From NCBI GenBank assembly GCA_013365365.1, contig JABVXU010000177.1, forward strand, positions 1 through 64,000: a DNA stretch of 64,000 bases, given 5' to 3'. Below are positions 1-11,239 of the stretch, piece by piece. The DNA is from Cruorifilaria tuberocauda (lineage: Eukaryota; Nematoda; Chromadorea; Rhabditida; Onchocercidae). The notes beneath the pieces are model-generated. The model made no database searches and had not been told where the DNA came from. It saw nothing but the letters and a program-made list of their open reading frames with translations. A program made the translations under genes and the position numbers. Positions within the stretch are counted from its first letter, which is position 1. Every line of letters begins with the position of its first letter.

Positions 1-2516
1 AAATATTTTTAATCGAAATTGATGAGTCTAAGATGAAGTAATTAAAAACGAAAAAAAGGAAGTTGGAAAATAATCAGGAAGAGAAGCTGAGAAGAAGATG
101 AACAACTGCACTGATATGTCTTTTCAACAGATAAAACAGAACTCTCGAAAAACGATCGCTTCAATTGATCAATCATATCATTCGATAAAATTTTAACTTT
201 CAACTCTTACCATTCTTATCAATCATAAAAATCTTGAAACGCCTAAAAAACAAACATTAAATAAAACTTTTTCTTGATTCTTTTTTCTTGATTTGAAAGT
301 TTTTTCTTGATTCCAAATGTTGATAATTTATTTTTATTAAAATAAAATATACTTATGATAATATTTAAAAAACGTTATCAATGGTTTGAACAGATGATTT
401 GGTGATAAAAGCATTTTTTATCAATATAGTGATAAAAGTGATAATGATAAGAATTTCCAGAATTTAATAATAGCAATAATGGACATAAATAACTGTTAAA
501 ATAAAACATGATCTTGAATCTCTATAACTATAATACTCTCTATAATCTATAACTTAAAAATATTAATATAATCAATTCATGATTTACCTTATTTCTTTTT
601 CCGGGAATTTTAGGACACTCTATTCAATTAACCATTACATTTAAAAAGTAATAAAGGAATAAGGTAAAGTAATAATAATAAAGTAATAATAATAATAAAA
701 TAATAATGATAATGAATGCAGAATTGCTATAAATGATAAAATTAAATTAGGTAATATGATACTAATTTTAATCTCAAGAGAAAATGATAACTTAAAAATA
801 TCATTATAATCAATACATGATTTACTTTATTTCTTTTTCTCTCAATTTTAGAACACTCTACTCAATTAACAGTTGCATTTTAAAAATTAAAGTAATAAAA
901 TACAATAAAGTAATGATAATGATAACGATAATGAATATATAGGCTTTCTCTTAATGATAAAATTAAAAGTTAAAGTAATAAAATACAATAAAGTAATGAT
1001 AATGATAGCGATAATGAATGTAGAATTGCTATAAATGATAAAATTGAATTAGGTGATATGGTACTAAATTTAATGTCAAGAGATCTTTTTGATCACTGAT
1101 AAATATTAAATAGATCGATAATCATCTCTCGTGATCGGTTAAAGATACCGGTTGCTAGATTTTGGGTAATTATACCGGATGATAAATTATTGGATCAGTG
1201 GAACAGCATGTGATATTGATAATGGCACACGCTGATATCAATGATATCACCGAGTTGAGTTTATTCGAAATTTCGATAACCATGAAGATGATGAATAAAT
1301 GAGGACAATAACCTTTTAATATTTCATTTTATCAATTTTTTCTTCTTAATCTCTCCTATCTTTCTTTCATTACCTAAATCTCTTGCAGTTATTTCATCTT
1401 TTTAACTTATCAGTAGTTTTACTATTTATCAATACTTGGCAAAATTCCAACAGAAATTATCAAAAGTAAATTAGTAATAAGTAAATTATTAAGTAATTAT
1501 TAATTATTAGGTAAATTTTATAAGTAAATTATTTTCTATACTTTTAAAAGTTATTTTTAATTTTTTTTAATCTTAATTTATTGGAATTTTAACAATTAGC
1601 AAAAGGAAATTTTAGATCTAAATTTTAATTGAAATGAATTAACTAGAATAAAAACGAATTAACTTATTAATTTGTTAAAGTAAGAGTTTGAAATTTTCAT
1701 GCATTAAAAATGAATTAACTATATTTGATAATATTAATTCCTTTCTAATGTAGCACAAGTGTTTCCAAGTAAAAGAAAGTAAGAGTAATATTTTAATATA
1801 CAATTTGTGTGTTTTAGGTAAAAGTAAGAGTAATATAAAAGATAAGAACAAGAATTTGAATTTTCAGGAATATTGAGAATTAGTCTAATTTCAGAAACTT
1901 TTAACACTTTTTAATCTTTCATATTACTCTTATCTTCCTCTCTTTCTTCCATCTTTTATATTACTCTTACTTTTACTTTTACTGTCTCACCATTAATTCC
2001 ATACTTTCAAATTTCATTTATAAAATTTGCATGTGTTTTTCTGAAATTGAAATATTTTCAAACATAAGCATCTGATAAAACACAAAATAACTGATACCAT
2101 AAACAAGATAAATGCAAGCATGAATTATCAATCTTATCAATCTTAAAATTACAGAAATTTTAAATCTTATAAACTATCAATCTTTCAAAAAAAACAGTGG
2201 AAATGAAAATTGATAATAAATTGTGAGAAATTATACTATCCATGATAAACTTTAATTAAGCAACAAATTAAAATTTAATTTCGAAATTAATTAATTATTA
2301 TATAGAAAAAAACTATTGATTTTGAAATAGAACTGTTCGTAGATATTTCATAATATTTAAAGTTAGAAATGTTAATAATTTATATAGTTAAACTAACTTT
2401 AGTAATTAGAGCTATTCAAGGTACTGTAAAACCGTAAAATCTTACGAAAATACGGTATCGCTTTTCTTTCAGGAACAGTTCGTCTGATTACTGTTACAGT
2501 AGTGGTATCATTAAAT

Positions 2517-2840
2517 GATCAATAATGCAATGGTTTTTCTGAAATTGGATTAATCAGCAATACAATAATGGTACTATTAATTATTCAATAATACAATAGC
2601 AATATTGCTAATTACTCAGTAATACAATAGCGGTATTGTTAATTAATCAGTAATACAATAGCGGTATTGTTAATTAATCAGTAATACAATAGTAGCACCA
2701 TTAATTATTTAATAATACAATAGCGATATTCCTAATTACTCAGTAATACAATAGCGGTATTTTTAATTAGTCAGTAATACAATAGTAGTACTATTAATTA
2801 TTCAATAATACAATAGCGGTATCGTTAATTAATTAATGTG
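2517..2840. repeat. Tandem repeat, about 31-bp unit
   Basis: About nine degenerate copies of a unit containing CAGTAATACAATAGCGGTAT followed by a TTAATTA spacer. Copies differ by scattered substitutions, which suggests an old array. No coding potential is evident. Confidence 0.85.
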
Positions 2841-2924
2841 CTGCATAGCATAGATGACAATTTCATACTTATCTCAGTATTGTAATTGTTCTAATATCAA
2901 GTTTGTTTTCAGAATCTCAACGGT

Positions 2925-3385
2925 GATTCGCAACTTCTGATTACAAAATTCTTCAAAACTTCTGATTACAGAATTCTTCAAAACTTCTGATCATAGAAAC
3001 CTTCACAACTTCTGATCACAGAATCCTTCGCAACTTCTGATTACAAAATTCTTCGGAACTTCTTGATTACAGAATTCTTCAAAACTTCTGATCATAGAAA
3101 CCTTCGCAACTTCTGATTACAGAATTCTTCAAAACTTCTGATTACAGAATTCTTCAAAACTTCTGATCACAGAATCCTTCGCAACTTCTGATTACAAAAT
3201 TTTTTGGAACTTCTGATTACAGAATTCTTCCGAACTTCTGATTACAAAATTCTTCGGAACTTCTTGATTACAGAATTCTTCAAAACTTCTGATTACAGAA
3301 TTCTTCGCAACTTCTGATTACAAAATTCTTCGGAACTTCTTGATTACAGAATCCTTCGCAACTTCTGATTACAGAATTGTTCTGA
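2925..3385. repeat. Tandem repeat, about 25-bp unit
   Basis: About 17-18 copies of a unit built on AACTTCTGATTACAGAATTC followed by TTC(A/G)(A/G/C). Two or three sub-variants (GATTACA, GATCACA, GATCATA) alternate, so the array probably grew by amplifying multi-unit blocks. The period is not kept strictly, so coding is unlikely. Confidence 0.9.
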
Positions 3386-4158
3386 TGGAATTTCTGATGG
3401 CAATTCTTCCTTTCAATCTTCTCCATATTCTTTTATTTCAGAAGAATTATATTTTCATGTTATGAATTATGAATTTCTGATTGAATCAATCAGTGTAATT
3501 TTAAATTAGTACAATTTACTTACTAAAATGTAAACTTACTAAATGCCTAAATTAATAAAATAAGTTTGAATTAAAGAGAGCAGAATACAGGGAGAAAGTT
3601 GCATACTTTTAATTCAATTCATTCTCTATTACTTCGAATTTCATATGTGTATCGATTTTACTGTTCAATTCTGAAATGGTATAAATTCATGTTGGAGTAA
3701 CTTAACTTTTAATTTAACTTCGTATTTACCTTGTAATCCTTCTTTGAATTATTCTTCAAAATAATCAAAAATCGAAATAATCGTTTTAATTTCTTTCAAG
3801 TTAGATGAATATTAAATAAATAAATGAATTCTATTTTATATTAATTGATTATGTTAATATTAATTGTTAATGCTAATGCTAATTAATTAATTAATTAATT
3901 ATATTAATGTTAATTATGTTAATGTATGGAAATCGTAAACAAAGTTATTAAAACTCTATCATTCATCATTTTAAATCATGACTTTTTCATAATTTAAAGT
4001 ATATTTAATCAATGTAGTAATTCTAATGTGATATAAGAATTAAGTGTAAATTAATATAATTTTTTATTAGCATCAAAAATTTTTTCAACTTATTTATAAA
4101 TTTTGATTCAAAATAACTTTACTTTTATATGAGTAAAATTTTGATATCGATTTTAGAA

Positions 4159-4360
4159 ATATTCGGGAAAATGGTATTCCGGAAAACAAAAAGTCTGATT
4201 AATTTGTAAAAATAGCAATAATTGCAAAATTGTTTTCATTTTTTATTTTTCCAGAAGGCGATTCGGGAAGATAGCATTCCGGAAAATAAAAAGTCTGATT
4301 AATTTGTAAAAGTAGCAATGATTGCAAAATTGTTTTCATTTTTTTTATTTTTCAGGAAGA
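4159..4360. repeat. Direct duplication of about 100 bp
   Basis: Two adjacent copies, 4159-4258 and 4260-4360. Each runs from ATTCGGGAARAT through TCCGGAAAAYAAAAAGTCTG to a TTTTATTTTTC(C)AG tract, with a handful of differences. Each copy ends in an acceptor-like pyrimidine tract plus AG, but no exon follows that I can support. Confidence 0.8.
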
Positions 4361-4929
4361 GGATTCTGCAAGAAGCTAAAAGATTACATAATACCTCACT
4401 TCACGTTAATCCATCATATTATCTTCTTACTCTCTAATATGTTGACAATTTTCGGCTTACTTAAAGATGATTTCCAGGAAGGTGAAGTGGGTAATGAGAA
4501 AAGGGAGGTTGGGATAAAAGTGAAATTTCAATTGTAATCTAACCTTCCTTCCTGTGATATATTGATAAAAAGACTTTTAAAATCATTCATTTTCCTACAA
4601 CCATTTAATGCCATTTTCATTCATATCAGAGATTATGCGTGTTACACGTAAAACACGCATGCAAACTTTATTAATCATTATGTTGTTTACAGTGTCTTTC
4701 TTTTTTACTCATTTTACTTTGCAAAAAAAGTAAACTTTTCAGAGTTGTTTTTCTTTGTTTTGTCCTTTACTGTACTAATATTGTAAATGACTTTTTTTTA
4801 ATTCTTTACTTTTTTCCAGTTTAATAATAAAATGAGAGAATGAAAATATCACAGGATTCCTGGATAAGCAGAATCAATTCTGTCAGCTAATATTTCATTA
4901 GTTCATTCATTTTAATTTCATCAATAATT

Positions 4930-7900
4930 ATGCGATACATACCTATACATTTCTTACCTGATGCTGTAAGTTTTAAAATTTTGCAAATTATACTTTGCAA
5001 TAATTACTAAGTAATATTTTCAAATATTGAAAATAAATATTTACAAAGTATAATTAAAATATTTTTTCTAATTGTTACTTAATCAATTGTATACTATGAA
5101 ATAAATCATTTTTTTCGGATGTATTTCAGGATTCTGATAATCTGAACAATACAGAGTTCCTCATCTATCTGATATCATTTATCGATTATCAATATGATCG
5201 AAGATCAACAAATTTTCAATTGGAAAGAATTGTAAGATGATTGGAAGATTTAATAGACTATTTAATTTAAAGCTTTTAATCTTAATTAAAATAGGAATTC
5301 GAAATTATCTTTATCTTTCTTCATACTTTCGCAATAATCTTTCATGCTTTATCATTTGTTATCACTATCAGTTATCAAATAAAAGTGTCATTTGTTATCA
5401 TTATCAGTTATCAAATAAAAATGTCATTTGTTATCACTATCAGTTATCAAATAAAAATGTCACTTGTTATCACTATCAGTTATCAAATAAAAATTTCATT
5501 TGTTATCACTATCAGTTATCAAATAAAAATGTCATTTGTTATCACTATCAGTTATCAAATAAAAATATCATTTGTTATCACTATCAGTTATCAAATAAAA
5601 ATTTCATTTGTTATCACTATCAGTTATCAAATAAAAATCTCATTTGTTATCACTATCAGTTATCAAATAAATTCATTAATAAATTTTCTAAAAAAAAATT
5701 TTATGTATTTTAGAATGAACTATCAAGAATCTTATCAGCAACTGTAATATCGTGTGATATCTTGGGATGTTTATGCATTATCCTGAATTCATTCATAATC
5801 AGTATCATAATTAAGCATCGTAAAAAGATTCTCGAGAATATCTTTTACGTTTTGGTTTTTCATTGCTCTATTGTGGATGTTTTACGTGGATTTTGCTTAA
5901 TTCTCTGGGGTTTACCTTATACTGTTATCATCAACTATAATACTCTATATAATCGTCTAGTAATTTTAAAGGTAGGTAAGATATTTAAGTATTTTGTTTA
6001 TCATTTACTTAGTTATTTTAAATTGAAAAAGCACCATTACTTATATCTATTAAATTAATTTGCATTATAAATTATTTTCATATGATTCATTATCTCAAAT
6101 CAGTTTTTACTTATCAAGAATTTTCAGATAAATCAATTGACCACGATGATATTGCGTTTCTGTAATTTACTGACAGTTTTCAATATACTTATGTTTACCT
6201 GTAATGAATATGCTGCAATACGCCATCCGTTGTTTTATAGAAGTCACGTCAGACGACGTGTTGTTATCATTTATTTACTTTTTAGGTAAACTATTTTTCC
6301 TTATTACAATAATAACAATAGTTATCAAAGTTTTTTGAAAAATCTATTTTTGAATAAGTTAAAGTCATTAAAAGAGTACTAAATTATATTTTAGAGTTAC
6401 TGAATCTATGAATGTGATTTTTTAGTAATTGAATAAGTTCAATTACTTATCATATAAATGATAAATTTTTATATAATTCTAAATATTTCTTTTATCTTAT
6501 CAGTATATTTTTATCTTATCTAATTATTCCTTTTATCTTATCAGTACTTATTTCTTAAAACATTGATATCATTTCAAAGAGATAGATTTATAAAATCTAT
6601 TGAGAATTATTACAGTTGGTTGATAAGTTGCATACCTGGCGTTGCATCCATGGCATTCACTATTTTCAAACCCTCTCATCCAATTATAACAAATGTTGAT
6701 GATAATGATCATAATTATAATGAAACTTTCTACAGCAATAATTTCCATGGTAAATATGCATTACTGAGAATTCTTTACGAAAAGTTAAATTATGAAAATT
6801 TTAAAATTTATAAATTTAATCATTTAGAAATGAATAGAGAGTAGTGAGAAAATTTTACTTAACATCTCAATCTTACATTTTTAAATAGAGTAATGAAATT
6901 CTTTTTGTTTTTATAACTCGTATGATATTAAAAAATGTGCAAAAGTTAAGTTAATATTAAGTTACACTAAGTAATTTTAGACAATACTTACTTATGGAAT
7001 TCTGAAAGAAGTACAAAACGAATCTCTTTGGAAATTAAATTTGCAAATAGATTATTTCAAAAAAAATTACTTCTTACTCATTTACTTGAAAATTACTTGA
7101 TAATAATAATAACTAATTGATCAAAGGTTTCAAGTTCTAAAGTTTTAGTTTTAAAAAAGTTTTTGTTTTTTATATAAGAATTTATATTTCTAGATGCAAC
7201 AGATCAACGAGATATGATCATTTCTATCAAAATTACAGCAATGTTAATGATATTTTTCTTCTGCTATATAAGTTTATTTATTATGCTGGTAATTTTTCTT
7301 TTTCATTCTCTCGACCAAATTATGAAGCTTTAATTTGAGAATCAAAATTTAGAAATTAAATTTACAAATATATTATTTAAAAAACTTACTTCTATGCTTT
7401 CTTTTAACAAAAATATTTAAATTATATTTATCACTTTTGTATGTTATCGATTTGTTTGACGATAGATTTTTCTTTATCAGTAAATTTTTCTGTTTTTGAA
7501 ATTTTAACTGATCTTTCGGTAAAAGATTAAATTTGATAATTATACGTTTTGATATTATATCCAGGCATGTGATAAATTTACGATATTCTTTTTCATATTT
7601 TCGTCTTACAAAGGAATGTAAATTACTGTGATCCGATAGTATTACTGTAGAAAAGAAGATAGTTATTATCAATTCTATAATAATAGTAGGTACAAAATAT
7701 TGAAAGCAAAAATAATTTTTCGCTACAAAATTCCTTTAGAGTCTTTTTCTTAGTTTAAATTATTTTTTGAAATTAAGCTTAATTTAGAAAAGTAGAATAA
7801 TCTTACCAAATCATGATAATAATTTATTTCTCAATATTTTTATCGTGGTTATACTTTCAGTTTTGTTACGGTTCAATAATGTGCACGATACGGCGTTCCC

Positions 7901-8677
7901 TCAGGGAAAATATAATGAATGAAGGTGAACTATAGTTATGCCAGAAAATTGAAATGTCCGCAGTCTTTCAAGTAAAAATGAAATCTGAATTCTACCTCAT
8001 TGCAGATTCATCATCTCCGCAATATTTCAACAAACGGAAAATATTTATGCTTAAATCAATTTCAAAAACGATTGATTCACTTTCTAATGGTAGTAACAGG
8101 TAATGATCATTTTGAAATTTCACTCATTGATCAAACTTCATGCTTCAAAAAGTTATAATTACAGAGAAACAAATCGTCGTCACTGGAAAAGACATCTGAC
8201 TCATAAATATAAGCATGTGATCGTTATCGGTGCTGTTCTCCTTATCTACATATTATTCCTGATTCCTTATTCCGGAATTCAATTGATAGCAATTCTTCAC
8301 CTTGCTAATATTATCGTTCCACCATTTCATTTTGCACTTATCAAATGGAGTCTTCAGGTTAAATGAAACATTAAAAATTAATAGTATCATTAAAGTTAAA
8401 GTAAACTCGAATATATTACTTGTAAAAATTTTAACGGAAAATTATCACCATATCACTATTCCTTCTAAGTATAATTAATAAAATTTTTACATTTACAAAT
8501 TTATAACTATTCAAATTAAACTTACAGATTATCACTGGCGTACATGCCATATGCCAACCATTATGTTATTTTCGGATGACTGAATTCCGTCGATTAGCTT
8601 ATTCCAGTGGAAAAATCAAACAACGACAGCGAAATTTCAGCTTATGTACTCTAAATTATCCTAATAAGAATCTATAA
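4930..8677 (+). CDS. Class A (rhodopsin-like) G protein-coupled receptor, orphan
   Basis: Ten exons join in frame to 427 aa: 4930-4965, 5130-5231, 5714-5971, 6128-6285, 6616-6749, 7194-7288, 7861-7924, 8006-8099, 8165-8357, 8528-8677. After a ~48-residue extracellular N-terminus, seven hydrophobic segments follow: TM1 about 52-78 (with the conserved Asn in CIILNSF), TM2 84-108, TM3 to 157, TM4 186-205, TM5 238-260, TM6 332-355 and TM7 366-395. A basic third intracellular loop of ~70 residues separates TM5 and TM6. The DRY-type motif reads NEYAAIRHP (158-166) and NPxxY reads QPLCY (388-392), so the usual Arg and Asn are missing. The tail is basic. This is a plasma-membrane receptor, probably for a peptide or small ligand; the ligand cannot be told from sequence. 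The start is the first ATG giving an open exon 1. Exons 3-10 are firm and exons 1-2 less so. Confidence 0.85.
5351..5674. repeat. 36-bp satellite with GATA-type motifs (GPCR intron 2)
   Basis: Nine head-to-tail copies of a 36-bp unit containing GTTATCACTATCAGTTATCA. Each unit carries TTATCA, CTATCA and TTATCA in the same orientation, which read TGATAA/TGATAG on the other strand. Copies are nearly identical. The array lies wholly inside GPCR intron 2 (5232-5713). Its period is a multiple of three, so it reads through as a repetitive peptide in two frames, but exon phases show it is intronic. Confidence 0.92.
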
Positions 8678-9464
8678 AATTTTAACCTGTCTTCTATTTA
8701 AACTTTAATGAAAGTTGTTGTATCATTAATTTCTTGGATGATTCTAATTTTCTTCCATGGATCCTTTTGAAATGTTGTAAAAATTAATTCTATATCAGTT
8801 TAAATTTTATAATACAGTTTGCAAAAATCATTATAAATTAAATATTTCTTTTCACCAGAAAATGATCATCATGATTTATAATAATTCGTATTTAGGATAA
8901 TTGTGGAAAAATCAAATAACTGGTTACATATGATAAATGGGAAACATATTGTTTCACAAATTGAAATTTGAAATTGAATTTTCTTCTCACTTTATTGTTT
9001 GTTTATCATGATTTATCATGTTTATCATGAGACTAGAAAAAGATTTTGAGAAAATTATGAATCTAGCGGGAAAAGTAAAATATGCTTAAGGTTATAATTT
9101 TAATTATAATCTAAGTGGAGATATTACAGGGACAAGGAAGAAAAATCAAATGTCAAAAAAAAACTAAAATAGAGTATCATCTTTACTTACAGAAGTGAGC
9201 TAATATTATTACTCATTAATAGCTTAAATTTAATTTGAGTATAATGGATTAAGCTCTGAATAATTACTTTTGTGATAAAAGAAGTTAAAAATTAAAACTA
9301 TATTATTTTCAATTTTTATTTTGGAAAAATTTGAAAGAATTCAAGATTTAACAAAATCCATGCATTTTGAGCTTAAAAATTTTAGCATGCAACCAAAGAA
9401 TTATTTAAAAAAGTATCGCTTAAAAATTTATAAAAATCCATTAATAATCCAAATTTGACGAAGT

Positions 9465-9960
9465 ATTCATAAATTCAGTATCTTTATATTTAACAATAAG
9501 AAATTACTTTGATCATAAATATTGATTAGGAATGAAATGAATTACAGAAAAGTAATAAATCTATGTGAACTGAAATGAAAATTTTAGCTATCGGTTTCAA
9601 TCAGCTTAATCATTATACCTTCAAGGTGAACATAGAATAAATGAACATATTCCTCCTATCATATTATTACTTTTTTGACATGTAAGAATGAAAATATGGA
9701 ACTGATAAAAATTATTTTTCGATCATGTGATGAATAAATGCGATCAAGTTATCAAGTGTAAGAAAATATGTGGAATATTTTGTGTGGAAGCGACGGAGCT
9801 TGCAAATTAAAATCAATATCTTTATATTTAATAATAAGAAATTACTTTGATCACGAGTATATTGATTAGGAATGAATTAAATTGAAGAAAGCAATAAATC
9901 TATGTGAACTAAAATGAAAAATTTAGCAATCGATCTTATTCAGTTAATCAATCATTATAA
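9465..9960. repeat. Diverged direct duplication, ~150 bp copies
   Basis: Copies at about 9465-9610 and 9800-9960 share AATAAGAAATTACTTTGATCA, TATTGATTAGGAATGAA and AATAAATCTATGTGAACT in the same order with small differences. They are separated by about 190 bp of unrelated sequence. No terminal repeats or coding capacity are visible. Confidence 0.75.
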
Positions 9961-10399
9961 CTTCAAGATGAACATAGCATAAACAAAGAACAAATTTCTT
10001 CCAAGAAAACAAAGTTGAATTTAAACTTCGAACTCTCTTTATTATATTATGAAACTGATAAAATCAAATGAAAGTGATATGATATCGCTTTTCATGTAAC
10101 GAATGCTTCAAATATCACATTTGATTTGTTTTAATTTAGTTTTTTCACTCCAACTTTTCAAATACTCAAATTATCACAGCAGAAAATGAATAACCTTGTA
10201 AATTTTCAGATTCAGTCTATAATTCCTAAAGTTAAAGTTATTTTTCTGTTTGTTCAGTTTTCCATCAATTTTAAGCCTCCAACGCATATAATAAATATGC
10301 ATGATAAGGTAAAGAGAGCATGAAAAATATTATGACAGATAGATATCTGAAAAGGATAAATGCTAAAAATATCTAGCAGTAATTTATCCTGAGAATTTT

Positions 10400-10775
10400 T
10401 AGCGACAGCAACAAATAAGCCTATCTTGAAAGTTTTAAGTTTTAAGTGATAGCGACAAATAAGCCTATGAAGTGTGTAACGACAAATAAGCCTATGCCAA
10501 AAATATCTAGCGACAAATGAGTTTATGCCAAAAATATTTAGCGACAAATAAGCCTATGCCAAAAATATCTAGCGAAAAATGAGCCTATGCCAAAAACGTC
10601 TAACGACAAATGAGCCTACGCCAAAAACGTCTAGCGACAAATAAGCCTACGCCAAAAATATTTAGCGACAAATGAGCCTATGCCAAAAACGTCTAACGAC
10701 AAATGAGCCTATGCCAAAAACGTCTAATGACAAATGAGACTATACCAAAAATATTTAGCGACAAATGAGCCTATT
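10400..10775. repeat. 31-bp tandem repeat
   Basis: About eleven copies of a unit beginning GCGACAAATGAGCCTATGCC and continuing AAAAACGTCTA, varying mainly at a few positions (AAATAAG/AAATGAG, ATATTTA/ACGTCTA). The unit length is not a multiple of three, so the apparent reverse-strand reading frame over it is an accident of the repeat. Confidence 0.9.
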
Positions 10776-11239
10776 CTTTACAAAAGTGTCTCGCAGAGGA
10801 GCATAATATAACGCTTCAATAGTTCACGTCATCCATTTTACTTTGCCGTTCACAATGAACACGTTGAACGTAAATTAGGAAAGGCGGGAATGAAAGTTAT
10901 TTGAGTTAGCTGATTAAAGACGGAAAATGAAAGCTAGCTATTTGATTTAGCTAATTAGTTTATTAGACTAATTAATAAACTAATTAGACTTAGCACGTTT
11001 TATATTCTTACTTACTTCATACCTTTTATACTTTCATACTCATATTCTTTTATATGTTTTCATGCTTTTGCATGTATTCATAGTTTTTTTTTTCCATGTA
11101 CTACATGTTTATCATATGATATGAATGATAAATTTTGATATCTACAAAATTTAACCGAAAATTTTCATAATTTTTCGAATTAAATATTTAATTGCATCAA
11201 TTCATTCAAGTTGGAAGAAGCATATCAAAGAAATAAACA

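Larger units (their letters stand above)
1..4929. other. AT-rich intergenic region with repeats, no gene seen
   Basis: No reading frame here joins into a believable protein. The stretch is strongly AT-rich. Imperfect repeats rich in GATAAT/AATAATGATAA lie at about 640-1080, and three better-defined repeats are listed separately. The last few hundred bases are the upstream flank of the GPCR gene. A possible splice acceptor (ATTTCATTAG) lies shortly before its ATG at 4930. Confidence 0.6.
8678..11239. other. Intergenic region between GPCR and CAP-G genes
   Basis: No supported gene. It contains a diverged direct duplication (9465-9610 and 9800-9960) and a 31-bp satellite, both listed separately. 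The remainder is AT-rich sequence with short ORFs only. The last ~100 bases are the CAP-G upstream flank. Confidence 0.55.

Noticed and set aside
5237..5747. Two overlapping forward frames reading CYHYQLSNK and FVITISYQIK repeats
   Set aside because: They are translations of the 36-bp intronic satellite. Exon phases of the GPCR gene show this stretch is spliced out.
10254..10547. Reverse-strand frame reading FGINSFVARYFWHRLICRY repeats
   Set aside because: Lies over the 31-bp satellite, whose period is not a multiple of three; no exon signals.
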